Shown: positions 19,879 through 29,547 of the stretch, piece after piece
How positions within the stretch are numbered: position 1 is the first letter of the stretch
How the letters are laid out: each line of letters starts with the position of its first letter
Assembly (NCBI RefSeq): GCF_009831575.1
Contig: NZ_WUUT01000002.1
Location: forward strand, 186,001 to 250,000
DNA length: 64,000 bases
Direction of reading: 5' to 3'
Source: Halovenus carboxidivorans
GTDB taxonomy: Archaea > Halobacteriota > Halobacteria > Halobacteriales > Haloarculaceae
Position numbers and translations under genes: made by a program
The notes under the pieces: model-generated
The model's database searches: none
Seen by the model: the letters and a program-made list of their open reading frames with translations, nothing else
Told to the model about the DNA's origin: nothing

Positions 19879-22404
19879 ATGAGCTCGGATCTACCTGACG
19901 ACCCCGAAGACGTCGAGGCACCGGCCGCGAACATCGAGCACGTCCGTATCGAGGACGAGATGGAGCAGAGCTACATCGACTACGCGATGAGCGTCATCGC
20001 AGGTCGTGCGCTCCCGGACGTGCGAGACGGACTCAAACCCGTCCACCGACGGATCCTGTACGCGATGAACGAACTCGGCGTGAGTTCGGGATCGAGCCAC
20101 CGCAAGTCCTCCTCCATCGTCGGGGAGACGATGGGTGATTACCACCCACACGGCGACTCGGCAATCTACGATACGCTCGTCCGCATGGCACAGGATTTCT
20201 CCTTGCGTTATCCGCTGGTCGACGGCCAGGGGAACTTCGGTTCGATGGACGGCGATCCGGCCGCCGCGATGCGGTACACCGAGGCCCGGATGGCACCCAT
20301 CGCCGAGGAGATGCTCGAAGACCTCGAGAAGGATACCGTCGACTTCCAGCCGAACTACGACGACCGGCTGACGGAACCGGAGGTCCTGCCGGCGAAGCTC
20401 CCGAATCTCCTGTTGAACGGCTCCTCGGGAATCGCCGTCGGGATGTCGACGAACATCCCGCCGCACAACCTCGGCGAAGTCGTCGACGCCACCGTCCACC
20501 TGATCGACAACCCCGACTGCACCACCGAGGACCTGATGGAACACATCAAGGGGCCGGACTTCCCGACGGGCGGAAACATCGTCGGCAAGGATCCGATCTA
20601 CTCGGCCTACGAGACCGGTCGGGGGCGGATCCGGATGCGCGCCGAGTACGAGATTCAGAGCAACGACTCCGGATCCGATCAGATCGTCATCACCGAACTC
20701 CCCTTCCAGGAGAACAAGGCACGGATCGTCAAGCGCATCGCCGAGGACGTCAACGAGGGGACGATCGAGGGGGTCTCCGACCTGCGCGACGAGTCCGACC
20801 GCGACGGCGTGCGGATCGTCATCGACCTCAAACGCGACGCCAACGCCGACGTTGTCGAGAACCAACTGCTGGAGCACCACCTGGAGTCGACCTTCGGCGT
20901 CATCAACCTCGCGCTGGTCGACGGACAACCGCAGGTGCTCTCGCTGAAGGAGACCCTGGAACACTACGTCGAGCACCGCAAGGAGGTCGTCCGGCGGCGC
21001 TCGGAACACGACCTCGCGGAGGCAGAGGACCGCGCGCACATCCTCGAAGGCCGGCTGAAGGCCGTCGACAACGCCGAGGCAATTGTCAACCTCATCACGG
21101 AGTCCGAGGACCGCGAGCAGGCTCAGCGGGCGCTCGAAGGTGATCTCGATCTCGACGAGTTGGACGTCGACCTGGAGTACACCGACGTGCAGTCGGAATT
21201 TGACTTCTCCGAGCGCCAGGCCGAACACATCCTTCGGATGCAGATCGGCTCGCTCACGTCGATGGAGGCCGGCGAGATCGAAGAGGAGTACGAGGAGGTC
21301 CAGGAGCGCATCGACTACCTCGAATCCGTTCTCGAATCCGAGGAGACGCTTCTGGCGGTGATCAAGGAGGAACTCCAGGAGTTGAAAGAGCAGTACGACG
21401 ACGACCGGCGGACGAAGATCCTCGAAGACGAGGGGCAGGTGACTCACGAGGACCTGATCCCCGAGGAGGACTGTCTGGTCGTCATCACCGAGCAGGATTA
21501 CATCAAGCGGATGCCCGCCGACGCCTTCGATCCCCAGCGCCGCGGCGGGAAGGGGATCATCGGTTCCGATCCCAAGGAGGGCGACCGCGTCTCGAAGGTC
21601 TTCCGGGCGAACACCCACGACTACCTGCTCTGTTTCACCAACAGGGGACAGGTCTACCGCCTGAAGACCTACGAGATCCCGGAGATGTCCCGCACCGCCC
21701 GCGGCAAATCCGCCGTCAACATCGTCGACCTCGACGACGGCGAGGAGATCACCGCGGTCGTCGACACCGACGAGTTCACCGAGGACGAGTGCCTGACGAT
21801 GGTCACCCGGCAGGGCTACGTCAAACGGACCTGTGCGGACCAGTTCGACAACATCCTCTCGACCGGGATCATCGCGGCCGAGGTCGAGGAGGGCGACGAA
21901 CTGGTCGACGTGGAGGTGACCGACGGTACCGGCGACCTCGTGATCGCGACCGAGCAGGGGATGACGATCCGGTTCGACGAGACGGAGGCCCGCGAGATGG
22001 GCCGCACCGCCCGCGGCGTCCGGGGGATCGATCTCGAAGGCGACGACCGCGTCGCGGGGATGGTCCAGACGACCGACGACGACCAGCGCGCGCTGTTGAC
22101 GGTCACCCGCCGCGGCTACGGCAAGCGCACGCCGCTGACCGAGTACCGCCCGCAGTCGCGATACGGAAAGGGACTGGTCGATATCAAGACCGACGAGCGA
22201 AACGGGCCGGTCGCGACGGTCAAGGCCGTCGACGCGGACGATCACATCGTCGTCATGAGCGACGGGGGCCAGATCATGCGCTGTCCGGTCGAGGAGATCT
22301 CGACGGTCGGCCGGAACACGAAAGGGGTCAACGTCATGGAAGTCGAAGAGGGCGACCGCGTCGCGAGCGTCACCGTCATCCCCGGCGCGACGATCGACGA
22401 CTGA
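19879..22404 (+). CDS. gyrA: DNA gyrase subunit A
   Basis: GyrA (841 residues) carries the active-site tyrosine at about 133 in [10 protein letters not shown], within the winged-helix domain that follows the quinolone-region sequence [21 protein letters not shown] coiled-coil arm spans about 360-500. The C-terminal beta-pinwheel (about 515-835) contains the GyrA box QRRGGKG, which marks a true supercoiling gyrase rather than topoisomerase IV. It is separated by 3 bp from gyrB. The tail converges with a kinase gene 7 bp away, leaving little room for a terminator. Confidence 0.97.
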   Translation: MSSDLPDDPEDVEAPAANIEHVRIEDEMEQSYIDYAMSVIAGRALPDVRDGLKPVHRRILYAMNELGVSSGSSHRKSSSIVGETMGDYHPHGDSAIYDTLVRMAQDFSLRYPLVDGQGNFGSMDGDPAAAMRYTEARMAPIAEEMLEDLEKDTVDFQPNYDDRLTEPEVLPAKLPNLLLNGSSGIAVGMSTNIPPHNLGEVVDATVHLIDNPDCTTEDLMEHIKGPDFPTGGNIVGKDPIYSAYETGRGRIRMRAEYEIQSNDSGSDQIVITELPFQENKARIVKRIAEDVNEGTIEGVSDLRDESDRDGVRIVIDLKRDANADVVENQLLEHHLESTFGVINLALVDGQPQVLSLKETLEHYVEHRKEVVRRRSEHDLAEAEDRAHILEGRLKAVDNAEAIVNLITESEDREQAQRALEGDLDLDELDVDLEYTDVQSEFDFSERQAEHILRMQIGSLTSMEAGEIEEEYEEVQERIDYLESVLESEETLLAVIKEELQELKEQYDDDRRTKILEDEGQVTHEDLIPEEDCLVVITEQDYIKRMPADAFDPQRRGGKGIIGSDPKEGDRVSKVFRANTHDYLLCFTNRGQVYRLKTYEIPEMSRTARGKSAVNIVDLDDGEEITAVVDTDEFTEDECLTMVTRQGYVKRTCADQFDNILSTGIIAAEVEEGDELVDVEVTDGTGDLVIATEQGMTIRFDETEAREMGRTARGVRGIDLEGDDRVAGMVQTTDDDQRALLTVTRRGYGKRTPLTEYRPQSRYGKGLVDIKTDERNGPVATVKAVDADDHIVVMSDGGQIMRCPVEEISTVGRNTKGVNVMEVEEGDRVASVTVIPGATIDD

Positions 22405-22411
22405 ACAGGGG

Positions 22412-24073
22412 TCAGCGGTCGAGAACAACCGTGACCTCCGTTCCGGTCGGTTCGCGGTCGGCAAAGTGTAGCTCCCCGCCGAGTTGCGTGACTCCCCAAC
22501 GGACGAGCCACAGGCCCAGTCCGGTGCTGTGGCTGTGTTGGCTCTCCACGCCGGACTCGATCACCGCCCGCTCGTGTTCGGGGAGTCCCGGGCCGTCGTC
22601 GGTGATCGTCAGTTCGACGCCCGACGCGGACTCGACCAGCGTGACCGTCACGGTCGGCGGCGTCGCGGCGTGAACGACCGCGTTGTCGAGTACCTCGTCG
22701 AGTACCATCCTGACGACCGACCCGTACGTTCGGACCCGCAGCGTCTCCGGCGTCGACACCGACAGTTCCGCAGTCCGGTCGCGGAACTCGGCTGTTCTCT
22801 CCCGGACGACGGCACTCAGATCGACCCCGCTCGGCCCCTCTTCGACGGCCGCCATCACCTGCTCGGCGCGACGGGCCTTCTCGCTCAGCGCCTCCAGATC
22901 CTCGGCCGTCTCCCGGATCGGTTCGCGGATCTCCGGATCGGTGATTTCGCCGGTGTAAGCGTACATCACGTCCAGGCTGTTGCGGAGGTTGTGCCGGAGG
23001 ACGCGGCTGAACACGTCGAGGCGCTGTTCGCGGACGCGCTGTTCGGTGACATCGCGGAGCAACAGCGCCCGTGCGATGGCCTCTCCCGAGGGAGTGACAC
23101 CGACCGGGGAGACGCTGAACTGAAACTGCCGGCGACCGTCGCTGGTCGGTAGCCACGCCGTCCCCGTGGCCCCGGGGGTGAGATCCAGCGCTGCCAGATC
23201 CGGCGCGACGGTCGAACACTCCCGGCCAGTCGTGTCCGGCGCCAACCCGAAGGTCTCGGCTGCGCTCGCGTTTACGTCGAGTACGTAGCCGTCGTAATCG
23301 AGGATCACGACCGGTTCGCGGAGATCACGGACGACGGTCGCCCTCGCGACGGCATCCGCCCGGGGGAAACTCCCGAGGACCGGGTACCGCCGAACCGCGA
23401 CGACGGCGAGCAACCCCGCCGCGAGAAAGCCGGCCGGCACCTCTCCGAGCGGAATCGCTGCGAGCGTCTGCTCCGGCGGCCTCTCGGCAAACGCAAACTG
23501 GAGCGACGCCCAGATAAGCACCGCAAACCGGACCAGGTGGGTGGCGGCGACGAGACCGGCGAGGAGCAGAACCTGCAGTGGCGCGACGCGGCGGTGGCGA
23601 CGCGAGAGGCCGTACAGGAGCCAGGTTCCGTAACAGAACGCGACGACGGAGCCGACCAGCGCGGAGAGACCCACCAGCCCGTCGACGAACTGGAGGAGTC
23701 TCCACTCCGGCAGCGGGAGGTTCGTAAGCGCGACCGACAGCGCGGCGAGGACCGCGAGCGCGGTGACCGCCGGCGTCCGCCACTCCGTGTGACCGGTGTA
23801 ACTGCGCGCGTAGACGAGCCACGCGACCGGGAGAGAGTAACTCCCGACGCCAGCGAGCGCTTCCCAGAGCCACGCCGATCTGACCGCCGCCGGGAGCACC
23901 GCGAGATTCGAGCAGAGACTCGCCAGAAGCCACACCAACAGCGAGCAGAGCAGCGCCGCGAACGGTCGGGCGCTCGGCCGGTCCGACTGGACAGCGGTCG
24001 ACAGAGCGTACCCGAAGGCACCAACTGCGAGTGCGCCCATCACGACACCGGCCACCGTAGGTGGAGTGAGCAC
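22412..24073 (-). CDS. Membrane sensor histidine kinase with 7TM N-terminus and PAS domain
   Basis: The 553-residue kinase has about seven hydrophobic segments in residues 1-230, the pattern of the histidine-kinase N-terminal 7TM domain. A PAS domain (about 245-345, VVILDYDGYVLDVNASAAE) follows. The phosphoacceptor helix is FSRVLRHNLRNSLDVMYAY (His about 353), the common haloarchaeal HisKA variant. The HATPase part has N-box LDEVLDNAVVHA, G1 TITDDGPGLPEHE and G2 STGLGLWLVRWGV, so it should be active. No response regulator is adjacent. It is convergent with gyrA. Confidence 0.88.
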   Translation of the reverse strand: MLTPPTVAGVVMGALAVGAFGYALSTAVQSDRPSARPFAALLCSLLVWLLASLCSNLAVLPAAVRSAWLWEALAGVGSYSLPVAWLVYARSYTGHTEWRTPAVTALAVLAALSVALTNLPLPEWRLLQFVDGLVGLSALVGSVVAFCYGTWLLYGLSRRHRRVAPLQVLLLAGLVAATHLVRFAVLIWASLQFAFAERPPEQTLAAIPLGEVPAGFLAAGLLAVVAVRRYPVLGSFPRADAVARATVVRDLREPVVILDYDGYVLDVNASAAETFGLAPDTTGRECSTVAPDLAALDLTPGATGTAWLPTSDGRRQFQFSVSPVGVTPSGEAIARALLLRDVTEQRVREQRLDVFSRVLRHNLRNSLDVMYAYTGEITDPEIREPIRETAEDLEALSEKARRAEQVMAAVEEGPSGVDLSAVVRERTAEFRDRTAELSVSTPETLRVRTYGSVVRMVLDEVLDNAVVHAATPPTVTVTLVESASGVELTITDDGPGLPEHERAVIESGVESQHSHSTGLGLWLVRWGVTQLGGELHFADREPTGTEVTVVLDR

Positions 24074-24198
24074 GTTCGCCCACTTTCGGTCGGACGTGAA
24101 AACTCCCCGGGCGGCGTTTCTGACCGGCGAACGTGTTGGCGGTCGACCCGGGCGGAGGTCGGCGGTGGTATTTTTTATTTCGTCTTCGAAGCGCGGGT

Positions 24199-24501
24199 AT
24201 GAACGACCGGCGACGGTTTCGAACCGGTATCGGTGGCCTCTGTCTCGGAAACGGACTGCTCGCTGTCGGGTTCGTCTTCGACCAGTCCCTCCCCGGGATC
24301 GTCAGGCTGGCCGTCGTAGCTGGCGCGACACTCGGCGTCGTTGGGCCCGTGATCATCCTCTACGCGTCACTATCTGACTCCGAACAGTTCGGGTTCGCCG
24401 GCTCGGGCGTCAAGCGGCGAGCGCCGACCGGCGTGCTCGTGAGTGGTCTGCTGACGGTGGTTGCCGGGTCGCTCAACCTCGCGCGTGTGCTCGTGGGCTG
24501 A
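24199..24501 (+). CDS. Small membrane protein, unknown function
   Basis: A 100-residue protein with three hydrophobic segments (about 11-28, 36-57, 80-97) separated by a short polar loop (SDSEQFGFAGSGVKRRAP). A TTTTTTATTT box (24171-24180) about 23 bp before the ATG at 24199 supports that start over an in-frame start at 24133. It is divergent from the kinase gene and its stop lies 3 bp from that of the convergent universal stress protein gene. No family is recognised. Confidence 0.62.
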   Translation: MNDRRRFRTGIGGLCLGNGLLAVGFVFDQSLPGIVRLAVVAGATLGVVGPVIILYASLSDSEQFGFAGSGVKRRAPTGVLVSGLLTVVAGSLNLARVLVG

Positions 24502-24503
24502 GG

Positions 24504-24941
24504 TTAGTCCCGCCCCCGGACGACAGTCACCGGCATCGGGGCGCGACGGACGACTTTCTCGCCGACGCTGCCGAGCAGTACCCGCGAGACACCCGAGCGG
24601 CCGTGGTTGCCGATCACGATCTGGTCGATATCGTTCGCTTCGGCGTACGCGACGATTTCGCGGGCTGGCTCGCCGAACACGATCTCGGTCTCGTACTCGA
24701 TACCCGCCTCCTCGAACAGGTCGGCCGTCTGTCGGCCGACCTCCTGTCTGGCCTCCTTTTTCACCTTCTCCGGCTTCTCGCGGAAGCGCTCCTGGATGAT
24801 GTTGATCCCGGCGTCGGTCATGCCGCTGGCGACCTCGATGACGCGCAGGAGGACGATCTCCTTGTCTGCGTGTTCCTCGATTGCGTATTTCACGGCGGCC
24901 TGTGCGGGGTCCGATCCGTCGTAAGCGACGAGGACGGTCAT
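24504..24941 (-). CDS. Universal stress protein (UspA family)
   Basis: The 145-residue protein starts MTVLVAYDGSDPAQAAVKYA and ends with the ATP-binding signature GNHGRSGVSRVLLGSVGEKV (G-2x-G-9x-G-S/T) followed by APMPVTVVRGRD. This places it among ATP-binding Usp proteins, cytoplasmic homodimers linked to stress responses. The start at 24941 is chosen because a CTTTTTGTACC box (minus strand, 24971-24961) lies about 25 bp upstream; the longer in-frame start would fall inside that promoter. Confidence 0.9.
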   Translation of the reverse strand: MTVLVAYDGSDPAQAAVKYAIEEHADKEIVLLRVIEVASGMTDAGINIIQERFREKPEKVKKEARQEVGRQTADLFEEAGIEYETEIVFGEPAREIVAYAEANDIDQIVIGNHGRSGVSRVLLGSVGEKVVRRAPMPVTVVRGRD

Positions 24942-24985
24942 ACCTGTACGGACGGCTGGGGGGTACAAAAAGGCGGGTGCGGCGA

Positions 24986-26128
24986 CTACTCCGGACCGAG
25001 CAGTTCGTTGACGATCCGTTCGGGCTCGAACCGTTCGAGGTCGTCGTAATCCTGGCCGGTCCCGAGAAACAGGATGGGCTTGCCGGTGACGTGTGCGACC
25101 GAGATCGCGGCACCGCCGTCCTGATCGGCGTCGGCCTTGGTCAGAATCGAGGCGTCGATCGTCGCCGCCTTGTCGAACTCCTCGGCGCGGTTGACCGCGT
25201 CCTGGCCCGCGACGGCCTCGTCGACGAACACCGTCATGTCGGGCTCGATCACGCGGTCGATCTTTTCGAGTTGGTCCATCAGGTCGTCGCTCGTGTGGAG
25301 TCGTCCCGCCGTATCACCGAGCACGACGTCGACGTCGTTAGCCTCGGCGTACTCGACGGCGTCGTAGATGACAGCCGCCGGGTCCGAGCCCTGTTCGTGG
25401 GTGATGAGTTTGCGGTCGAGCGCGTCGGCGTGTTCCTGCAGTTGCTCGTTCGCGCCGGCCCGGTAGGTGTCGCCGTTGGCCAACACCGTCGAGTAGCCCT
25501 GCTTCTCCAGGTATCGCGAGAGCTTGGCGATCGAGGTGGTCTTACCGACGCCGTTGACGCCGGTGAACACCATCACGAACGGCTTGTCGGCCTCCGCGAC
25601 GCGCTGGTCGAAGTCGAACTGCCCGACACTGATAACGTCGTACAGCGACTCGCGGAGCGCGTCCTCGACGACGCTGCCGGTGCTCTCCAGGCGACCGCGT
25701 GCCTGGCCGGTCAGGTTCTCCTCGATGCCGTTCAGAATCTCGATTGCCACTTCGAGTTCGACGTTGCTGTCGAGCAGGGCGACCTCGAGTTCGTCGAGGT
25801 GCGGCTGGAGATCCTCCTGTTCGATGATCGTCTTCCCGGTCGCTATCGCCTTGGCCTTGCCTGTCAGGCCGAGACCACCCCCTTCGGATTCGGCGTCGTC
25901 CGCGTCCTCTTCGGCCGTTTCCTCGGTCGAAGGATTCTCCTGGCTCTCCGCCGGTGACTGCTCGTCTGGTCGTTCGACGGACTCGCCGCGTTCGGGCTCG
26001 CTATCGGTGTCACCGGCACTCGCCGTATCGGCGGTCTCGGCGTCCTCTTCGGGTTCGTCTTCGATCTCCGCGTCTTCCTCGACGTCCTCGGTGAACCCCT
26101 TGAGCTTGTCTTTTAATCCATCGAACAT
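24986..26128 (-). CDS. ftsY: Signal recognition particle receptor FtsY
   Basis: FtsY is the SRP GTPase receptor that delivers SRP54-ribosome complexes to the membrane. The 380 residues comprise a highly acidic A-domain (about 1-85, rich in Glu/Asp), an N-domain helical bundle (about 90-180) and the G-domain. The G-domain has the P-loop GVNGVGKTTSIAKLS, the switch segment LGDTAGRLHTSDDLMDQL, TKADADQDGG and LFLGTGQDYDDLERF. It is the last gene of the conserved archaeal rpl18a-pfdA-ftsY operon, starting 6 bp after the pfdA stop. Confidence 0.96.
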   Translation of the reverse strand: MFDGLKDKLKGFTEDVEEDAEIEDEPEEDAETADTASAGDTDSEPERGESVERPDEQSPAESQENPSTEETAEEDADDAESEGGGLGLTGKAKAIATGKTIIEQEDLQPHLDELEVALLDSNVELEVAIEILNGIEENLTGQARGRLESTGSVVEDALRESLYDVISVGQFDFDQRVAEADKPFVMVFTGVNGVGKTTSIAKLSRYLEKQGYSTVLANGDTYRAGANEQLQEHADALDRKLITHEQGSDPAAVIYDAVEYAEANDVDVVLGDTAGRLHTSDDLMDQLEKIDRVIEPDMTVFVDEAVAGQDAVNRAEEFDKAATIDASILTKADADQDGGAAISVAHVTGKPILFLGTGQDYDDLERFEPERIVNELLGPE

Positions 26129-26134
26129 CGCGCC

Positions 26135-26581
26135 TTACTCGTCTTGCTGCTGTTGCTGGAGCTGCTGGAGCTGTTGGGCCTGCATCTGCTCGGCCTGCTC
26201 TTCGAGTTCCTGGGTCTCGGTCTCGACCTGCGCGATCTCCTCGCGGAACTCCTCGATCTGCTCGTCGATTTTCTCCTTTTTCGTTTCGAGCGAACTGGTC
26301 GCGCCGTCCTTGTCGCGCTCGGCGGAGTAGTCCGCCCCGAGGTCGACGATGATCTCGTCCATGTCCTGCACTTCGGCACGGACGTACGCGCCGCCGCCGA
26401 TCGGGACCTGAACGGTCGAACCGTCTTCGAGTTCCTCGATGGCGTCGATGGCCTCGTCGATCTCTCGTTTCTCCTCTTGGAGCTGTTCGATCTCGGCTTC
26501 GATGGCCTGTTTCGTCTGTTCGAGCTGTTCGATCTGCTGGGTGATCTGCTGCATCTCACCGCCGCCGCCACCGAGGCTCAT
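26135..26581 (-). CDS. pfdA: Prefoldin subunit alpha
   Basis: Prefoldin alpha (148 residues) forms the hexameric alpha2-beta4 chaperone that passes unfolded proteins to the thermosome. Two long coiled-coil arms (about 8-50 and 90-142, the latter ending in a Gln-rich LQQLQQQQQDE) flank the beta-hairpin core DGSTVQVPIGGGAYVRAEV. The ATG at 26581 overlaps the rpl18a stop as ATGA, which fixes the start although the frame is open further upstream. Confidence 0.94.
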   Translation of the reverse strand: MSLGGGGGEMQQITQQIEQLEQTKQAIEAEIEQLQEEKREIDEAIDAIEELEDGSTVQVPIGGGAYVRAEVQDMDEIIVDLGADYSAERDKDGATSSLETKKEKIDEQIEEFREEIAQVETETQELEEQAEQMQAQQLQQLQQQQQDE

Positions 26582-26751
26582 GCCGCCACCTCCTCGATCT
26601 CGATCTGCGTGCGCTTCAGCCCGTGCTTGGAGCCGAACTCGGCGTAGGTGTGTTCGACCGCGACGTCCTCGTTCTCGGCTTCGAGTTCCTTCTCGAAGCG
26701 CTGCCATCCATCCCGGGCTTTCCACTTGCCGGAAACCGTGTATTCGTCCAT
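26578..26751 (-). CDS. rpl18a: 50S ribosomal protein L18a (LX, eL20)
   Basis: The 57-residue protein MDEYTVSGKWKARDGWQRFE... matches archaeal LX/L18a: a single beta-alpha-beta unit with HTYAEFGSKHGLKRTQIEIE near the C-terminus. It is the lead gene of the translation and protein-targeting operon with pfdA and ftsY. The ATGA overlap with pfdA indicates coupled translation. The start at 26751 is chosen over one 51 bp upstream because the family begins at this methionine. Confidence 0.93.
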   Translation of the reverse strand: MDEYTVSGKWKARDGWQRFEKELEAENEDVAVEHTYAEFGSKHGLKRTQIEIEEVAA

Positions 26752-26868
26752 GTCCTTTGATGGGACACCAACGGGGAAGAATCTTCCTACTCGGCAAGCC
26801 ACCGCTGTCGGCCGACCGCCCCCGGTGGAGGAGATATCTTTTTGCGAGGGGGTCGCAAAGTGGGTGAC

Positions 26869-28248
26869 ATGACGCTGGATACCACGTTTCTCACCGAGTC
26901 ACTCGGGGACGGGCAGGTGACGACAGGCCAGGACGCGCTCGAGGAACACGCGACGGACTGGGGGACTGCGACCGGGACGGAACCGGAGGCGGTCGTCTAT
27001 CCGACGACGACCGAGGAGGTCGCGACGGTGCTCGAGGCCGCCAACGAACGGGGGATCCCGGTCACGCCGTACGCCGCCGGAACGGGACTCGAAGGCAACG
27101 CGGTCCCGGCCGAGGGGGGAATCAGCATGGACCTGACGCGGATGAACGAGGTGCTCGACGTGCGCCCCGAGGACTTCCAGATCGACCTGCAACCCGGCGT
27201 GATGGGTCCGACCATCGAGGAGACCGCCGGCGAGCACGGTCTCTTCTTCCCGCCGCTGCCCTCCTCGGGGGACATCTCGACTATCGGGGGGATGATCGCC
27301 AACGCCGCCAGCGGGATGCAGACGGTCAAGTACGGAGAGGTCGCGGACTGGGTGCTCGAACTCGAAGTCGTCCTCGCCGACGGGTCGGTCATCACCGCCG
27401 GCTCGAAGGCCGTCAAAACCTCCTCGGGGTACAACCTCCGGGATCTGCTGATCGGCAGCGAGGGGACGCTCGGGGTCGTCACGCGCGCGACGCTCGAACT
27501 CGCCGGTCGACCCGAACAGATCAAGGGGGGTCGGGCGCTGTTTCCGGATCTCGATCACGCCGCCGCGGCCGTCACCGACGCGATCCAGTCCGGCGTCGAC
27601 GTGGCGAAAATCGAGCTGATCGACGAGGAATCCGCGATGATGTCGAACGCCTACACCGGGGCGGATCTGCCGGACTCGCCGATGGTCTTTCTCGAGTTCC
27701 ACGCCAACCACGGCATCGACGAGGAGATCGAGTTCTGTCGGTCGATCCTCGAGACACACGATCTGATCGAGTTCGAGATCGCAGACGAGGAGCGAATGGG
27801 TGATCTCTGGCAGGCGCGGAAGGATCTGGCCTTCGCCGTTCGCTCGTACGACCCCGACCGCCAACCGCTGCATCCCGGCGACATCACCGTCCCGATCAGC
27901 AAGTACGGCGATCTCGTCAAGGAGATCAAAGATCTGGGCGAGCAGTACGACCTGCTGACGCCCTGTTTCGGCCACGCCGGAGACGGCAACATCCACTACA
28001 CGGTGCTGGTCGACACGGACGACGAGGAGCAACTCCGACGCGGCGAGCAACTGTACTCGGAGGTTGTCGACCGCGCGATCGAAGTCGGCGGCACCGCCAC
28101 CGGAGAGCACGGCATCGGCCAGGGCAAACGCAAGTACCTGCTCGACGAACACGGGAGCGAAACCGTCGCGGCGATGCGGTCGATCAAGGACGCACTCGAC
28201 CCCAACGGAATCCTCAACCCGGGAAAGATCTTCCCGGAGACCGAGTAA
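26869..28248 (+). CDS. FAD-linked oxidase (D-lactate dehydrogenase / glycolate oxidase GlcD-like)
   Basis: The 459-residue flavoprotein has a PCMH-type FAD domain (about 40-220) with PTTTEEVATVLEAANERGIP, the pyrophosphate-binding TPYAAGTGLEGNAVP, and STIGGMIANAASGMQTVKYG. The C-terminal FAD-oxidase domain ends PCFGHAGDGNIHYTVL and GEHGIGQGKRKYL, with the His residues typical of D-2-hydroxyacid dehydrogenases. The likely reaction is oxidation of D-lactate or glycolate with electrons passed to the respiratory chain. No GlcE/GlcF or Fe-S partner is nearby, pointing to a single-subunit enzyme. The start at 26869 follows an ATCTTTTTG box. Confidence 0.9.
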   Translation: MTLDTTFLTESLGDGQVTTGQDALEEHATDWGTATGTEPEAVVYPTTTEEVATVLEAANERGIPVTPYAAGTGLEGNAVPAEGGISMDLTRMNEVLDVRPEDFQIDLQPGVMGPTIEETAGEHGLFFPPLPSSGDISTIGGMIANAASGMQTVKYGEVADWVLELEVVLADGSVITAGSKAVKTSSGYNLRDLLIGSEGTLGVVTRATLELAGRPEQIKGGRALFPDLDHAAAAVTDAIQSGVDVAKIELIDEESAMMSNAYTGADLPDSPMVFLEFHANHGIDEEIEFCRSILETHDLIEFEIADEERMGDLWQARKDLAFAVRSYDPDRQPLHPGDITVPISKYGDLVKEIKDLGEQYDLLTPCFGHAGDGNIHYTVLVDTDDEEQLRRGEQLYSEVVDRAIEVGGTATGEHGIGQGKRKYLLDEHGSETVAAMRSIKDALDPNGILNPGKIFPETE

Positions 28249-28249
28249 C

Positions 28250-29539
28250 TCAGCCGCCGGTCGGTGTGAGCGTGACTTCGCCGCCCGATCCGCTCGCGTC
28301 GACCCCGGAGACGAACGACGCCGACCCGAACAGGAGGACGACCGTGTCCGCGGTCGCCCGTCGGCGTTGCACGGTCAGGTCCGGGTCGGTGAGCGACCAG
28401 CCGTCGGCCGTTCGGTTCCCCCGGGCGTCGAAGTACGCTCCGACGGCGCTCGCGAATTCGTCGGCAGCGGCCTCGCTCTCCCAGCGGGTCACCCAGGCGT
28501 AGTTGGCGTAGGTGTCCCGGTCCGAACGGAACTGTCGCAGCGCGTCGGTGCCGAAGCCGTCAGCGACGGAGCGGGCGCGGTCGGGGTCGACGTGGCTCTC
28601 CAGCCCGTACCGGACGAAGGCCATCCCCAGCCGATTCGTCGAGATCACGTCGCGGTCGAGGGTGTTGGTGACCGACAGCGACGGCCGCGGGGGTGCGTCG
28701 GGGTCGAACAGGCGCCGACTGGTCGTCGGCGGATCGCTGTATATCTCCGGGGTTTCGCTGGGGTCGTCCAGCCGCTGTGTGACGTACTGCGAGCCGATCT
28801 GGTAGCGGCTGTTCGCCCATCGGCCGATATGCCCCGGCGGGTACAGCCGCTGTTCCTCGTCGTAGTACGGGCTGTTCAGCGTCCCGTTCTCACCGAACTG
28901 GCGGAGATACTCGTCGGTCGTGTAGACGGCCGCACCCTCGATCAGACTGCGGACGACGTACCGTCCGTCGACGGTCTGGCTACCGACCGCTTCCGCGAGT
29001 TGGGCTCGGCGGCTGTTCTGGAACTGGATGTAGTGGGTGAGTTCGTGCGCCAGCAGCATCTCCTCCTCGTCGCGCGTCGCGTTCGGCTGTGCGTACACGA
29101 CGACTGAGCCCGCGCTGAGGGTGTAGCCGTTGCCGACTCGTTCGATGAACCGCTTCCCCGAGACGGACCCGGTCTCGAAGCCGATGACATCGAAAAACCG
29201 GGGCTGACCGGCACCAAGTCCACTGCCCGGAGCCGAGTCGGCAAACTCGTCGCTCGAATTGAACGCCCGAATTCGCTCGGGAGACGGCTGGTCGGTCCCC
29301 AGAAGGACTTCCAACCGCTCGTAGACGAGGCCGGGATCGGTCCGGAGGTGTGCGCCCTCGACAGTGATATTCGCGGGGTCGGTGATCGGGAAGGGATCTC
29401 CCGTTCCGTTGTCGGCACCCCCGGGAGCCGGTTCGCTCGCGGACGGTGTCTGCGTCACACCCGGAGCCTGGCAGCCGCCGAGAACGAGCGCGACGGCGAC
29501 GACGAGCACCGCGAGGACGCGTCGGGTGGACATCGACAT
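28250..29539 (-). CDS. Surface lipoprotein with HELTH zincin-like motif (Hvo_1808-like)
   Basis: The 429-residue protein has a signal sequence ending in a lipobox (VALVLGGCQA, Cys at about 23), then a low-complexity linker (SEPAPGGADNGTGD). The main domain contains MLLAHELTHYIQFQ, an HExxH zinc motif, and 40-50 residues later LIEGAAVYTTDEYL, where the Glu could be the third ligand, as in gluzincins. It is therefore probably an extracellular lipid-anchored metalloprotease or a relic of one. It resembles the haloarchaeal Hvo_1808-type surface proteins from memory. It lies 8 bp downstream of another lipoprotein gene in one leftward operon. Substrate unknown. Confidence 0.75.
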   Translation of the reverse strand: MSMSTRRVLAVLVVAVALVLGGCQAPGVTQTPSASEPAPGGADNGTGDPFPITDPANITVEGAHLRTDPGLVYERLEVLLGTDQPSPERIRAFNSSDEFADSAPGSGLGAGQPRFFDVIGFETGSVSGKRFIERVGNGYTLSAGSVVVYAQPNATRDEEEMLLAHELTHYIQFQNSRRAQLAEAVGSQTVDGRYVVRSLIEGAAVYTTDEYLRQFGENGTLNSPYYDEEQRLYPPGHIGRWANSRYQIGSQYVTQRLDDPSETPEIYSDPPTTSRRLFDPDAPPRPSLSVTNTLDRDVISTNRLGMAFVRYGLESHVDPDRARSVADGFGTDALRQFRSDRDTYANYAWVTRWESEAAADEFASAVGAYFDARGNRTADGWSLTDPDLTVQRRRATADTVVLLFGSASFVSGVDASGSGGEVTLTPTGG

Positions 29540-29547
29540 ACCTGCCG

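Noticed and set aside
19891-22464. Minus-strand 857-codon open frame
   Set aside because: Entirely antisense to gyrA, low-complexity Asp/Val/Leu composition and no family motifs.
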